From positions 172,347-236,346 of the forward strand of contig JACRCV010000064.1 in assembly GCA_016218825.1 (NCBI GenBank): 64,000 nucleotides of DNA, read 5' to 3'. The stretch is from Deltaproteobacteria bacterium. Lineage in GTDB: Bacteria; Myxococcota; XYA12-FULL-58-9. Numbering within the stretch: position 1 is the first letter of the stretch; every line of letters starts with the position of its first letter. Shown here in pieces: positions 8,808-17,466 of the stretch. Made by a program: the position numbers and the translations under genes. A model generated the notes under the pieces. The model made no database searches. It saw only the letters and a list, made by a program, of their open reading frames with translations, and was not told the DNA's origin.

Positions 8808-10109
8808 GTGTGCCACCGTGCCGGGGTGCAAAGCGCCACCTGCAAACCGATCGCGGTCTTCCTCGGACCGTCGTTGCCGCGCGCCGAGGCCGAGTCCCTC
8901 CTCGACGCCGACTACTACCCGCCGGCCCGTCACGGCGACGTCTATCGGCTGCTCGCCTCCGGCGTCCGCCTGATCGTCCTCATCGACGGAGTGTTTCACG
9001 ACACCCCGTCGGTGTGGCAGCGGGAGCTCCTCGCGGCCCTCGACGAAGGGATCGCGGTCATCGGCGCCGCCAGCATGGGCGCGCTCCGGGCCGCGGAGCT
9101 GCATCCGTTCGGGATGCGCGGCTGCGGGACGGTCTTCGAGTGGTACAAGAACGGCGTCATCGAGGCCGACGACGAGGTGGCGCTGCTGCACGCCGAGGCC
9201 GACTACGACTACCGGGCGTTCTCGGAGCCGCTCGTCAACATCCGCGCCACGCTCGCGAGCGCGCGCGACGCCGGTCTGCTCTCCGCCGCCGCCGCCCAGG
9301 CCCTCGTCGGTCACGTCCGCGCCCGGCACTACTCCGAGCGCTCCTACGACGCCCTCTGGGACGCGCCGCTCTTGAAGTCGTGGCCGACGCCACAGCTCGA
9401 AGGCCTGCGGGCGCGGGTGACCGCGGCGCCGGTGAACGTCAAGGCGGCGGACGCCCGCGCGGCGCTGCGGCTGGCGCGCACCGAGGTAGATGCCGCTCCG
9501 GCGCCGCTCGGGGCGCGGCGCGATCGCTCGATCTGGGACCAGATCCGGGCGCTCTACACCGGGGTCTTCGCCGACGGCCGCGTCGTGACCACCGCGGCGA
9601 TCGTCACCCAGGCGTGGAAGACGCCCGAGCTCTGGGCCGCCGTCGTCGTCCCCGGCGCCGCCGCGCCGCGGCAAGCGGTGACCGCGCTGCTCTACACCCG
9701 GTTCTTCGCGCTCCGCTGGGCCGAGCGCGCCCGGGTCTCGCCTGCAGATACCGAGCTCGCGCCGCTGCAGCGCGCCGTGGAGGCCCGGCTCGCGGTGCGG
9801 CCGACGCCGCTGCATCTGGCGGCGAACGGGCTCACCGCCCGAACCTACACCGAGATCCTCGCCGAGCGCGCGCGCTACGAGTGGCTGCTGGCGCGCCCCG
9901 GGGTCTTTGGCGGCCCGGCGCTGGTCGCGCTGTGGGCCGACGCTCACGGCGTGACGCTGCCGCAGGTGGCGCCTGCCGGCCTGGTGGCCGCGATCATCGA
10001 CCGCGGCCCGCTGCACTTCGGCTACGACTGGAACTTCGAGGTCGCGTTTGCCCGCGAGCTGCAGCTCTGCGGCCTCGCCGCCACCATCCTGCGCTCGGTG
10101 CCATCGTGA
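8808..10109 (+). CDS. TfuA-like protein
   Basis: 433 aa from GTG 8808; GTG 8826 is an alternative. The first ~130 residues form the TfuA core: IAVFLGPSLPRAEAE, then LIVLIDGVFHDTPSVWQRE, GAASMGALRAAELHPFGM and NGVIEADDEVALLHAE. TfuA proteins act with YcaO enzymes in peptide-backbone thioamidation, where TfuA is thought to recruit or deliver the sulfur donor. Characterised cases are thioglycine formation in methanogen methyl-CoM reductase and thioamide peptides. The remaining ~300 residues are a helical extension that I cannot assign. The stop overlaps the YcaO start by 4 bp (GTGA), so the two are coupled. No precursor peptide is visible nearby. Confidence 0.9.
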   Translation: MCHRAGVQSATCKPIAVFLGPSLPRAEAESLLDADYYPPARHGDVYRLLASGVRLIVLIDGVFHDTPSVWQRELLAALDEGIAVIGAASMGALRAAELHPFGMRGCGTVFEWYKNGVIEADDEVALLHAEADYDYRAFSEPLVNIRATLASARDAGLLSAAAAQALVGHVRARHYSERSYDALWDAPLLKSWPTPQLEGLRARVTAAPVNVKAADARAALRLARTEVDAAPAPLGARRDRSIWDQIRALYTGVFADGRVVTTAAIVTQAWKTPELWAAVVVPGAAAPRQAVTALLYTRFFALRWAERARVSPADTELAPLQRAVEARLAVRPTPLHLAANGLTARTYTEILAERARYEWLLARPGVFGGPALVALWADAHGVTLPQVAPAGLVAAIIDRGPLHFGYDWNFEVAFARELQLCGLAATILRSVPS

Positions 10110-11278
10110 GCCACGAGGCGCTCGACAAAGGCTACACTCTCGGCACCCACCGCCTGGTGCCCCCGGAGACGACGCTCACGACCATCACGCCGCACCTCTC
10201 TGCGATGGGCATCACCCGCCTCGCCGACGTCACCGGGCTCGACCGCCTCGGCATCCCGACCTTCTGCGCCATTCGCCCGGGCGCGCGCCTGGTGCAGGTG
10301 GCGAACGGCAAAGGGCTCGTCGACGCCGACGCCCGGGTCTCGGCCCTGATGGAGGCCATCGAGGTCTTCCACGCCGAGGAGCCGACGCTGCCGGTCGTCA
10401 CCTCGAGCTTCGCCGCCCTCTGCGCCGCGGGGCAGGCGGTCGCAAAGCCGCAGGCGCTGCCCGGCTTCGTCACCGGCCACCATTATAATGATGATTACGT
10501 GGTCGACTGGGTGCCGGCCGAGGAGCTGCACTCCGGCGCGCGGGTGCTGGTCCCGGCGTCCGCCGCCTACCCGGTGTCGCCGTCGCTCTACCTCTGGTGG
10601 ACGAACGGTCTCGCGAGCGGCAACCACCTGGTGGAGGCGACCCTGCATGCCCTCTACGAGATCATCGAGCGGCACGCGATGGCGACCGCGGTGCTGCCGG
10701 ACCCCGACCCGCTGGCGCTGTTGCGGCCGCGGGTGAGCTACCTGCGCCTGGCGACCATCACCAGCGCCCCGGTCGCCGAGCTCTGCGAGCGCATCGCCCG
10801 TCACGACCTCAAGCTCCTCTTGGCGACCGTGAAGAGCGCGGTGCCGGTGCACACCTTCTGGGCGATCTTGCTCGACAAGAAACCCCAGGCCCTCACCACG
10901 CTCGTCAACACCGGCTACGGCACGCACGCGAGCCCTACGGTCGCCGCGATCCGCGCCATCACCGAGGCGGCGCAGTCGCGCCTCGCGATGATCCACGCCA
11001 GCCGCGAGGACGTAGCGCACAAGCCGGCGTTCACCGACCACGACAAGCTCTCCCGCGGCTACGCGTTCTTCGACAACATCATCGGCGGCGGCGACTGGCG
11101 GTTCCTCTGCGACTACAGCCGCGCCTCGCTGCGCGACGACTACGAGCGCCTGGTCGCGGCGCTCGCGACGTGCGGCGCCGGCCAGATCTTGCGCGTCGAT
11201 CTCACCCGCGCGCCGTTCAATATCCCGGTGGTCAAGGTCATCGTGCCGGGCTTCCGGTTCGACGACCGTCTGGTGTAG
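10106..11278 (+). CDS. YcaO-domain ATP-dependent enzyme, TfuA partner
   Basis: 390 aa from a GTG that overlaps the TfuA stop. ATP/Mg-binding YcaO motifs are visible: SALMEAIEVFHAE (Glu83, Glu86), EATLHALYEIIERH (Glu177, Glu185, Glu188) and AITEAAQSRL. YcaO enzymes phosphorylate a backbone amide, allowing cyclisation to azolines or, with TfuA and a sulfide source, thioamide formation. The C-terminus (VVKVIVPGFRFDDRLV) lacks the PxPxP tail of azoline-forming YcaOs, which fits a TfuA-dependent thioamidase. No E1-like/ocin-ThiF partner, dehydrogenase or peptidase gene is adjacent. The target, whether a RiPP or a housekeeping protein, is unknown. Confidence 0.93.
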   Translation: MSHEALDKGYTLGTHRLVPPETTLTTITPHLSAMGITRLADVTGLDRLGIPTFCAIRPGARLVQVANGKGLVDADARVSALMEAIEVFHAEEPTLPVVTSSFAALCAAGQAVAKPQALPGFVTGHHYNDDYVVDWVPAEELHSGARVLVPASAAYPVSPSLYLWWTNGLASGNHLVEATLHALYEIIERHAMATAVLPDPDPLALLRPRVSYLRLATITSAPVAELCERIARHDLKLLLATVKSAVPVHTFWAILLDKKPQALTTLVNTGYGTHASPTVAAIRAITEAAQSRLAMIHASREDVAHKPAFTDHDKLSRGYAFFDNIIGGGDWRFLCDYSRASLRDDYERLVAALATCGAGQILRVDLTRAPFNIPVVKVIVPGFRFDDRLV

Positions 11279-11290
11279 CGTCGGCGCGCC

Positions 11291-12400
11291 TCAGGGCCAG
11301 GTGGTGATCACGAGCTCGGAGCGGCCCTGCAAGCCGCCGCGGCAGCCGCCGCGACACATGCTGCTGATCATGAACGCGACCTTGTCGCCCGCGGCCGGGT
11401 ACCAGGAGTTGATCGGATAGGACTCCGCCTGGATGAACGGCGCCTGGGTCCCGACCCACTCCAAGCGCGAGCACTGGCGCGTCCAGTCGGAGCGCAGCCA
11501 CTCGAAGGTCGCCGCGTACCACCGACCGTTGATGTAGCCGAACACCCAGGCGTTGCCGTTCACCATGTGCCCCACCGTTCCCTCCTCGGTGTAGGCGGGC
11601 TTGGTCATGTCCCAGCAGATGTTGCGATGGGCGCTATCGATCGTGACGTTGGTCATCGTGGCGTTCACCGGAAAACCGGCCGGACTGCCGTGACCCCAGG
11701 TCACGGTGCTCAAGTTCGGGTCGGGAACCGCATCGGGCGGCGGCCGATCGCCGATGCACACGCCCGCGCCGTTGCAGCGATCGTTGTTGGTGCCGGCGTT
11801 GCCGTCGTTGCAGCTGACCGTGCCGTCCGGGAAGACCTCGGCGCAGGCCGCGGTGCCGTCGCAGGTGCGATTGGCGCCGCAGGTGGTGCCGTCATCGACA
11901 CAGGAGATCGCGACACCGGCGCAGCCGCCGGCGCCGTCACAGACGTCGTGATGGGTGCACAGCTCGCCGTCGTTGCAGGCGACGGCGCCGCCGGCAAACG
12001 TCTCGCTGCAGGTCGCGGTGCCGTTGCAGGCACGACGCGCGCCGCAGACCCCGGGGTCGTCGTCGCAGACCAGCTCGGCTCCCCCACAGCTGCCGTGGTC
12101 GTCGCAGGTGTCGTCGAAGGTGCAGGGGTCGTTGTCGTCGCAGGCCTCCCCCGGTCGGCAGGGCGCGCAGGTCCCGTCCGGGATGCACACCGTGCCTGCG
12201 GTCGTACACTCGCCGCAGGACTGGTGGCAGACCGGATCGAGCCCGCAGTGCAGCCCGCGACAATCGGGGACGCAGGCCGGCGGCTCGTCGACGGGATCCA
12301 GCGACACGTTGATCGGCTCGCCGAGCTCGCCGCTCGCCATCTCGGCACAGCCGACCACGCTCGCGAGAAGACACAAGGCGGGGATGCGAAGGTCCGGCAC
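11291..12400 (-). CDS. Cys-rich secreted lipoprotein
   Basis: 369 aa. The start is GTG 12400, preceded by AGGAGG at a 4-nt spacing, and it opens a signal peptide with lipobox Cys (LCLLASVVGCAE); longer in-frame starts lack any signal. Residues ~40-195 contain repeated Cys-rich modules of the form C-D-D-x-D-P-C and CNDGELCTHHDVCDGAGGC, roughly 30 residues each, of a type often seen in Myxococcota surface proteins. The C-terminal ~160 residues (from TVTWGHGSPAGF) form a separate globular domain with WDMTKPAYTEEG and WYPAAGDKVAFMISSMC. No catalytic signature was recognised. It is convergent with the ycaO gene across 12 bp. Likely surface-exposed; function unknown. Confidence 0.85.
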   Translation of the reverse strand: MPDLRIPALCLLASVVGCAEMASGELGEPINVSLDPVDEPPACVPDCRGLHCGLDPVCHQSCGECTTAGTVCIPDGTCAPCRPGEACDDNDPCTFDDTCDDHGSCGGAELVCDDDPGVCGARRACNGTATCSETFAGGAVACNDGELCTHHDVCDGAGGCAGVAISCVDDGTTCGANRTCDGTAACAEVFPDGTVSCNDGNAGTNNDRCNGAGVCIGDRPPPDAVPDPNLSTVTWGHGSPAGFPVNATMTNVTIDSAHRNICWDMTKPAYTEEGTVGHMVNGNAWVFGYINGRWYAATFEWLRSDWTRQCSRLEWVGTQAPFIQAESYPINSWYPAAGDKVAFMISSMCRGGCRGGLQGRSELVITTWP

Positions 12401-12662
12401 GGGGCCTCCTGTAGGCCAGCGGTGGGCCGCGGCGCGCGACTGCCGCGACCCACCACCGGTCGTGTGCCCTCCTGATGAGCTCCGGGATGCACGGACGGTG
12501 CCAGGCGCGTGCCGTGGGACAACCCCGCGAGATCTCGAGAGGCCACGACGAGTGCGAAGTGGTGAGCGGAGCGCGCGCCTCCCGCGGGTCAACCCGCCGG
12601 TTCCGGCTGCCGGCGGCGCGCCGGCGCTTGGTCTGTCGCCGCCCTGAGCGTAGGCTCTCGAG

Positions 12663-13100
12663 ATGACCCTCTTCTCCCGCCGCTTGCCCCACGTGCTCAC
12701 TCACGCCGACCTGGCGGTGCTCATCACCCCCACCTACGCCGAGGCGACGGGCGTCGACGAAGACGAGGCGCTCGAGCGGCTGCAAGAGGCCGTCCAAAGA
12801 GCCGACATCGCCGACGAGCTCTACGACTGCGTGTCGACGGCGCTCGCCGCGGCGCAGGGCACGCGCACCGAAGATCAGCTGATGGACAAGTTGTCGAAGG
12901 GGGTCCAGAAGCGACGCGGCAAGCTGAAGGCGCTGCCGCCGAGCACGGCGCTCTCGGCGTTCATGGTCCGCATCAACGTCGCGCTCGGTCACGCGCCGGA
13001 AGCGCTGCGTGGCACCCTCGACACCGAGAAGGGCAGGGCGCTCTTGAAGAGCGGGCTGCGGGAGCTCGGCGAGTTTCTGGTGGACAATCTCCTGCGGTAG
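12663..13100 (+). CDS. Hypothetical small helical protein
   Basis: 145 aa, no signal peptide or membrane segment, no recognised domain. The sequence is mostly helical with a charged central part (EDQLMDKLSKGVQKRRGKLK) and ends in GEFLVDNLLR. Length and codon use look like a normal gene of this genome. It is divergent from the Cys-rich lipoprotein gene across 262 bp and lies 99 bp upstream of the OmpA-like gene. Function cannot be assigned. Confidence 0.7.
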   Translation: MTLFSRRLPHVLTHADLAVLITPTYAEATGVDEDEALERLQEAVQRADIADELYDCVSTALAAAQGTRTEDQLMDKLSKGVQKRRGKLKALPPSTALSAFMVRINVALGHAPEALRGTLDTEKGRALLKSGLRELGEFLVDNLLR

Positions 13101-13199
13101 CGCGCGTCTGCGCCGAGGCGCGGCGGCGACGGTTGCTTCGCCGGGCAAGCCTGCGTACGCTCGGCGAGGAGGACGTGACCGGACTGCGAGGAGGCGCCC

Positions 13200-14033
13200 G
13201 TGCGCGACGACCATGACCGTAGGCCTGGCGACGAGCGGCGTCCGAACCTCGACGCGACCGACCCCGACTCGGCAGGGCCGCCGCTGTCGGTGACATCGAG
13301 ACCAGGGCAGGCCCGACCGTGGCTGCTCCTGCTCCTGCTCGGAGCGGTTGGCGCGGCCTGGTTCTATTACGACGTCTTTGTCCCGCTCGAGGACGAGCTT
13401 CGCGCCACGGAGCACCAGCGCCTCGCGAGTGAAGAGACCGTGGTCCGCCTCCGCCGGCAGATCGAGACCCTCGACCGACAGCTCCAGGAGGCCCTCGGCA
13501 CGACGAACACCCTCGCGGCCCAGGTGGCACAGCGGGAGCGCGAGCTCGACGAGCTGGTCGGGGCGCAGGAGGAGCTGCAGGAGGAGCTCTACTCCCAGAT
13601 CGCCGAAGGCGACATCGCCGTGCGCCAGAGCCGCGGCCAGCTGGTGGTCGATCTCGTCGACAAGATCCTGTTCCCGTCGGGCGAGGCCGACCTGAGCGAC
13701 GCCGGCAAGACCGTGCTGCGCAAGGTCGGTGAGGCCTTCGTCAAGGTCCCGGACAAGCTGATCCAAGTCGGCGGCCACACCGACGACGTCCCGATCTCCG
13801 CGAAGCTCAAAGGTCGCTTCCCGAGCAACTGGGAGCTGTCGGCGGCGCGGGCGCTGAACGTGGTGCGCTTCCTCGAGGACGAGGTCAAGGTCCCGGGCGG
13901 CCGCCTCCTCGCCGCCGGTTTCTCGCAGTTCCGGCCGGTCGGCGCCAACGTCACCAAAGAGGGCCGGCGCCGGAACCGGCGCATCGAGGTGGTGCTGTTG
14001 CCGACCGACGCCCTCAAGGTCACGAGCCCCTGA
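13200..14033 (+). CDS. Membrane-anchored OmpA/MotB-like peptidoglycan-binding protein
   Basis: 277 aa from GTG 13200, with GGAGG 5 nt upstream. A polar N-terminus (1-40) precedes one membrane segment (about 41-57, WLLLLLLGAVGAAWFYY), a coiled coil (about 62-135) and an OmpA C-terminal-like domain (about 143-270). The last contains ILFPSGEADLSDAGK, VGGHTDDVPIS, NWELSAARALNVVRF and GRRRNRRIEVVL, the residues that grip the diaminopimelate of peptidoglycan. The TM plus coiled coil plus OmpA order resembles MotB-like stator or chemotaxis-associated proteins. No MotA partner is nearby. It may serve as an envelope anchor; the specific role is unknown. Confidence 0.87.
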   Translation: MRDDHDRRPGDERRPNLDATDPDSAGPPLSVTSRPGQARPWLLLLLLGAVGAAWFYYDVFVPLEDELRATEHQRLASEETVVRLRRQIETLDRQLQEALGTTNTLAAQVAQRERELDELVGAQEELQEELYSQIAEGDIAVRQSRGQLVVDLVDKILFPSGEADLSDAGKTVLRKVGEAFVKVPDKLIQVGGHTDDVPISAKLKGRFPSNWELSAARALNVVRFLEDEVKVPGGRLLAAGFSQFRPVGANVTKEGRRRNRRIEVVLLPTDALKVTSP

Positions 14034-14072
14034 GCCGCGGCGGTTGGCGACGTGCGTGAGGAAGGCAATTTG

Positions 14073-16361
14073 GTGAGCGCCACGAGCGACGTGTTCTCGC
14101 GGCTGCCGGACGCCTTGCGCCAGGCCCTGGTCGATTCGCTCGCCGCCGCCGACACCGTGGTCGCGCTCGTCGTCCTCGACCTGGACCAGGACCTCAGGTT
14201 CAGAGATGGGCTCATTGTGCTCACCCGCTCCAGGCTGGTCGCCGTGCAGTCGACCGACGCCGGCGCCAAGGTCCAGGGGTGGCCGCTCGCCGAGGTCGAC
14301 CTGTTGCGCTGTGAAGACCGCGGTGGTCTCGGGACGCTCGAGGCCACGACCAAGGACGCGCTCCTCGGTCGGTGGCACTACACCGTCGGGCTCGCGAAGC
14401 AGGTGGCGGTGCTCGTCGATTTAGTGTCGCAAGCGAAGGCCGGGGTGCGGCTCGACGAGGCCGGCGCGGCGCTCGAGCCCGAGATCCCCGAGGCCGTGGC
14501 GCCGGAGACCCCGCCCAAGGTCGGCGTGCTCTTCAAACTACTGCGCTTTGCCCGGCCGCACATCGCGACCTTGATCTTCGGCGTGCTGCTCAGCCTGGCG
14601 ACCACCGCCGCCGGCCTGGTGCCGCCCTACTTGACGTGGCCGCTCGTCGACGACGTGCTGGCGCCGTACCAGAACGAGGTGCGCGAGCTCCGCGCCGCGC
14701 CCGAGCAGAGCGACAGCGCCAGAGCCACCAAGCTCGAGGCGCTGCGCCACGAGCACCACGAGCCGTTCGCCAGGGTTCCCTGGTACCTCGGCGGCATGCT
14801 CGCCGCCGCGCTGTTGGCGTGGGTGCTGGCGTGGGCGCAGGGCTGGGTGCTGGCGCGGCTCTCGGAGCGGGTCAGCGCCGACTTGCGCAACACCACCTAC
14901 GCGCATTTGCACAAGCTGTCGTTGGACTACTTCAGCGCCAAGCGCACCGGCGATTTGGTGGCGCGCATCAGCAGCGACACCGATCGGATCTGCAACTTCC
15001 TCTCCGACACCCTGATGGACTTCGCGACCGACATCCTGATGATCGCCGGCACCGCGGTGATGCTGTTCGCGATGGATCCGGTGCTGGCGCTCGCGACCTT
15101 GACCACCTTCCCGCTCGTCGCCTGGTTGACGCTCTACACCCGCAACCGCCTGACGCACGGGTTCTTGCACGGCAGCCGCGCCTGGGCCGACATGACCAGC
15201 ATCCTCGCCGACACCATCCCCGGGGTGCGGGTCGTCAAGGCGTTCGCGCAGGAGCAGCGCGAGATCGAGCGCTTCCGGGCCGCGAACGACCGCATCGTCG
15301 CCGCCAACGACCGCGTCAACCGGCTGTGGACCTTCTTCTGGCCTCTCGTCGCGCTGCTCAATCAGATCGGGCTGCTCGTCGCCTGGGCGCTCGGCGCCTG
15401 GCGGGTCTTCGACCAGCGCATCACCGTCGGCGTGCTGACCGCGTTTCTGGCCTACATCGCCCGCTTCTACACCCGCCTCGAGTCGATGACGCGGATGGCC
15501 GGCAACACCCAGCGGGCGGCGGCGAGCGCCCAGCGGATCTTCGACGTCTTGGACCGCACGCCGAGCGTCCCCGAGCCCGCGCATCCGGTCCACCCCGAGA
15601 AGCTCGCGGGCGCGATCGCCATCAACGGCGTCAGCTTCCGCTTCGGCAACCGCCAGGTGATCGACGGCGTCAGCCTCGACATCAAGCCCGGCGAGATGAT
15701 CGGCCTCGTCGGCCCCACCGGCGCCGGCAAGAGCACGCTCCTGAACCTGGTCTGTAGGTTCTATGACGTCAGCGACGGCGCGGTGGTGGTCGACGGCACC
15801 GACATCCGCTCGTTCCCGGTCGCCGAGTATCGCCGCAACATCGGCATGGTGCTGCAGGATCCCTTCTTGTTCTACGGCACCATCGCCGACAACATCGCCT
15901 ATGGTCGGCCGAGCGCGAGTCGCGAGGAGATCATCGCCGCGGCGAAGGCGGCGCGGGCCCACGAGTTCATCCTGCAGCTCGAGGACGGCTACGACTCGAT
16001 CGTCGGCGAGCGTGGTCAGACGCTGTCGGGCGGTGAGCGGCAGCGGATCTCGATCGCCCGGGCGCTGCTCATCGATCCGCGCATCTTGATCCTCGACGAG
16101 GCGACGTCGTCGGTCGACACCCAGACCGAGCGGCAGATCCAAGAGGCCCTCGACAACCTGATCCGCGGCCGCACCACCATCGCCATCGCCCATCGCTTGA
16201 GCACCTTGCGCCACGCCGACCGCCTCGTGGTCCTGGCGCGCGGCCGGATCGTCGAGATGGGCACCCACGAGGAGCTGCTCGCGAACGGCGGGGTCTACAA
16301 GTGGCTCTACGAAGCGCAGGCGCGCATGGAGCCGCGCACTGAAACCGGGGGCGCCGGATGA
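14073..16361 (+). CDS. ABC exporter (fused membrane and ATPase domains) associated with DUF1854
   Basis: 762 aa. The start was set at GTG 14073 because AGGAAGG lies about 7 nt upstream; an earlier GTG at 14052 is possible. Residues 1-150 form an unusual soluble N-terminal domain. A six-helix exporter domain follows (about 165-490), then an ATPase domain. Walker A GPTGAGKST is near residue 547, the Q-loop is VLQDPFLF, the signature LSGGERQR is near 651, Walker B is ILILDEATSSVD and the switch is AHRLST. The stop overlaps the DUF1854 start by 4 bp (ATGA). Exporters with this N-terminal extension paired with DUF1854 are, to my recollection, annotated as cyanophycin-metabolism associated, but no cyanophycin gene is in this window. 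Substrate unknown. Confidence 0.92.
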   Translation: MSATSDVFSRLPDALRQALVDSLAAADTVVALVVLDLDQDLRFRDGLIVLTRSRLVAVQSTDAGAKVQGWPLAEVDLLRCEDRGGLGTLEATTKDALLGRWHYTVGLAKQVAVLVDLVSQAKAGVRLDEAGAALEPEIPEAVAPETPPKVGVLFKLLRFARPHIATLIFGVLLSLATTAAGLVPPYLTWPLVDDVLAPYQNEVRELRAAPEQSDSARATKLEALRHEHHEPFARVPWYLGGMLAAALLAWVLAWAQGWVLARLSERVSADLRNTTYAHLHKLSLDYFSAKRTGDLVARISSDTDRICNFLSDTLMDFATDILMIAGTAVMLFAMDPVLALATLTTFPLVAWLTLYTRNRLTHGFLHGSRAWADMTSILADTIPGVRVVKAFAQEQREIERFRAANDRIVAANDRVNRLWTFFWPLVALLNQIGLLVAWALGAWRVFDQRITVGVLTAFLAYIARFYTRLESMTRMAGNTQRAAASAQRIFDVLDRTPSVPEPAHPVHPEKLAGAIAINGVSFRFGNRQVIDGVSLDIKPGEMIGLVGPTGAGKSTLLNLVCRFYDVSDGAVVVDGTDIRSFPVAEYRRNIGMVLQDPFLFYGTIADNIAYGRPSASREEIIAAAKAARAHEFILQLEDGYDSIVGERGQTLSGGERQRISIARALLIDPRILILDEATSSVDTQTERQIQEALDNLIRGRTTIAIAHRLSTLRHADRLVVLARGRIVEMGTHEELLANGGVYKWLYEAQARMEPRTETGGAG

Positions 16362-16813
16362 AGCTCGCCTACGACGCCTTTCGCCGTCTGGTGCTCTACC
16401 GCGCCGGGGAGCCGCCGGTCGTCGGCGTGGTCCCGGTCCGCGCCTTTCCGTTCACCGCGCCACGGCGGCACATCTCGCTGTGCGACGCGCAGGGCCGCGA
16501 GGTTCATGCGATCGCGAGCCTCGACGAGCTCGAGCCCGCCGACGCCGCGATGATCACCGCCGAGCTCGCGCGCCGCGAGCTGTTACCGGGCATCACCGCG
16601 ATCCACAGCATCAGCCCCGACAACGAGCCTTCGGTCTGGCAGGTCGCGACCGACCGCGGCCCGATCACCTTCGTGTTGCCGTCCGAGGACAGCATCCGCC
16701 GCCTGGGCGAGCACGGCGCCTTGATCGCCGATGCCCACGGGGTGCGCTACCGCATCGCCGACGCCCGGACCCTGGACAAGAAGAGCCGCACCTATCTCGA
16801 GCGCTACCTCTAG
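16358..16813 (+). CDS. DUF1854 family protein
   Basis: 151 aa, soluble, beginning at an ATG that overlaps the stop of the ABC exporter. It matches my recollection of DUF1854: an N-terminal strand region, then RHISLCDAQGREVHAI, a helical part (DAAMITAELARRELLPGI), and a C-terminal half with ITFVLPSEDSIRRL and a conserved-looking end (DKKSRTYLERYL). The family is known mainly from its pairing with ABC exporters of this type; its biochemical role is not established. Its stop codon (16811-16813) is part of the start of a 122-bp repeat element, and the next gene is convergent. Confidence 0.85.
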   Translation: MKLAYDAFRRLVLYRAGEPPVVGVVPVRAFPFTAPRRHISLCDAQGREVHAIASLDELEPADAAMITAELARRELLPGITAIHSISPDNEPSVWQVATDRGPITFVLPSEDSIRRLGEHGALIADAHGVRYRIADARTLDKKSRTYLERYL

Positions 16814-16933
16814 AGCGGGGGGACCGCCCGCCGGCTCTGCGTCCCCCCGAACCCCCGCACCTCGCACTGGCAGAGCCAGATGCTCGGTGCCTCCTGGAGA
16901 GCGGGGGGACCGCCCGCCGGCTCGATACCCGAG
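16812..16933. repeat. Modular 122-bp intergenic repeat, copy A
   Basis: The element begins on the last two bases of the DUF1854 stop codon and ends 7 bp before the stop of the convergent HMA-like gene. It holds a 26-bp sequence twice (16812-16837 and 16898-16923) and a 66-bp core (16830-16895) that is identical to 45205-45270. A 36-bp end (16898-16933) matches 45149-45184 with one mismatch. Two pairings are possible: 16817-16824 with 16841-16848 (GGGGGGAC/GTCCCCCC), and 16833-16839 with 16871-16877 (GGCTCTG/CAGAGCC). The second arm starts inside the first loop, so the two form a pseudoknot or alternative folds. The position suggests a bidirectional terminator or REP-like element. Confidence 0.85.
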
Positions 16934-16940
16934 CCGGGCG

Positions 16941-17342
16941 CTACTTCGGCGTCGCGGCTGGCGCCGGGGGCGGGGCGGACGGGGCTGGTGACGGCGTGGC
17001 GGGGTTCGGCGCGACGGCGCCGGGCGCCGGCTTGGGGTCGACGATGGTGAAGCCGGCGGTGGTGACGGCCTTGCGGATGAGAGCGATGTCGGTGCCGGCC
17101 TTGTAAGTCACTCGCACCTCGCCGCGTTTGCGGCGGGTGAGGACGTCCTTGACGCCGGCGACCTTCTTCACCCCGGTCTCGAGCCTCTTGGTCTCGGCCT
17201 CAGGGGTCGCGTCGGTCAGGTTGCTGAGCTTCAGGACCACGGCCATGTCCGGCGCCGCCGGTGGCGCTTCGGCAGCGTGGCCGCCGTCCACCGCGGGGGC
17301 GGACAAGGCCAGCCAGACGAGCGCTGCCGCGGGCCTCTTCAT
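16941..17342 (-). CDS. Secreted HMA-like small protein lacking the metal-binding CxxC
   Basis: 133 aa. ATG 17342 was chosen because it opens a signal peptide (MKRPAAALVWLALSAPAV, probable cleavage after HAA) and has GGAG upstream; a longer frame adds only unstructured sequence. Residues ~30-100 (MAVVLKLSNLTDATPEAETKR ... EVRVTYKAGTDIALIRKAVTTAGFTI) have the beta-alpha-beta-beta-alpha-beta pattern of heavy-metal-associated (HMA/MerP) domains, but the usual CxxC is absent, so metal binding by that motif is not expected. The tail is Pro/Ala-rich (PAPGAVAPNPATPSPAPS). It is convergent with DUF1854, with repeat copy A between them. Function unknown. Confidence 0.75.
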   Translation of the reverse strand: MKRPAAALVWLALSAPAVDGGHAAEAPPAAPDMAVVLKLSNLTDATPEAETKRLETGVKKVAGVKDVLTRRKRGEVRVTYKAGTDIALIRKAVTTAGFTIVDPKPAPGAVAPNPATPSPAPSAPPPAPAATPK

Positions 17343-17466
17343 CTCGGCTCCGTCTCCAAGGACGGCGGAACCCGTCCACTCGCGTTGCCGCCGGTGCAGG
17401 TCGTCTGCTGCCGGCCTCTTTGCCTTGTACCTTGGCGCTTCACTTTGCGGCAAGGGTCACGAGCAC

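Noticed and set aside
11937..14378. 813-codon minus-strand frame
   Set aside because: It crosses three plausible genes and an intergenic gap and has no signal or domain.
14538..16268. Long minus-strand frame opposite the ABC exporter
   Set aside because: The plus strand carries a complete set of ABC motifs; the antisense frame has none.
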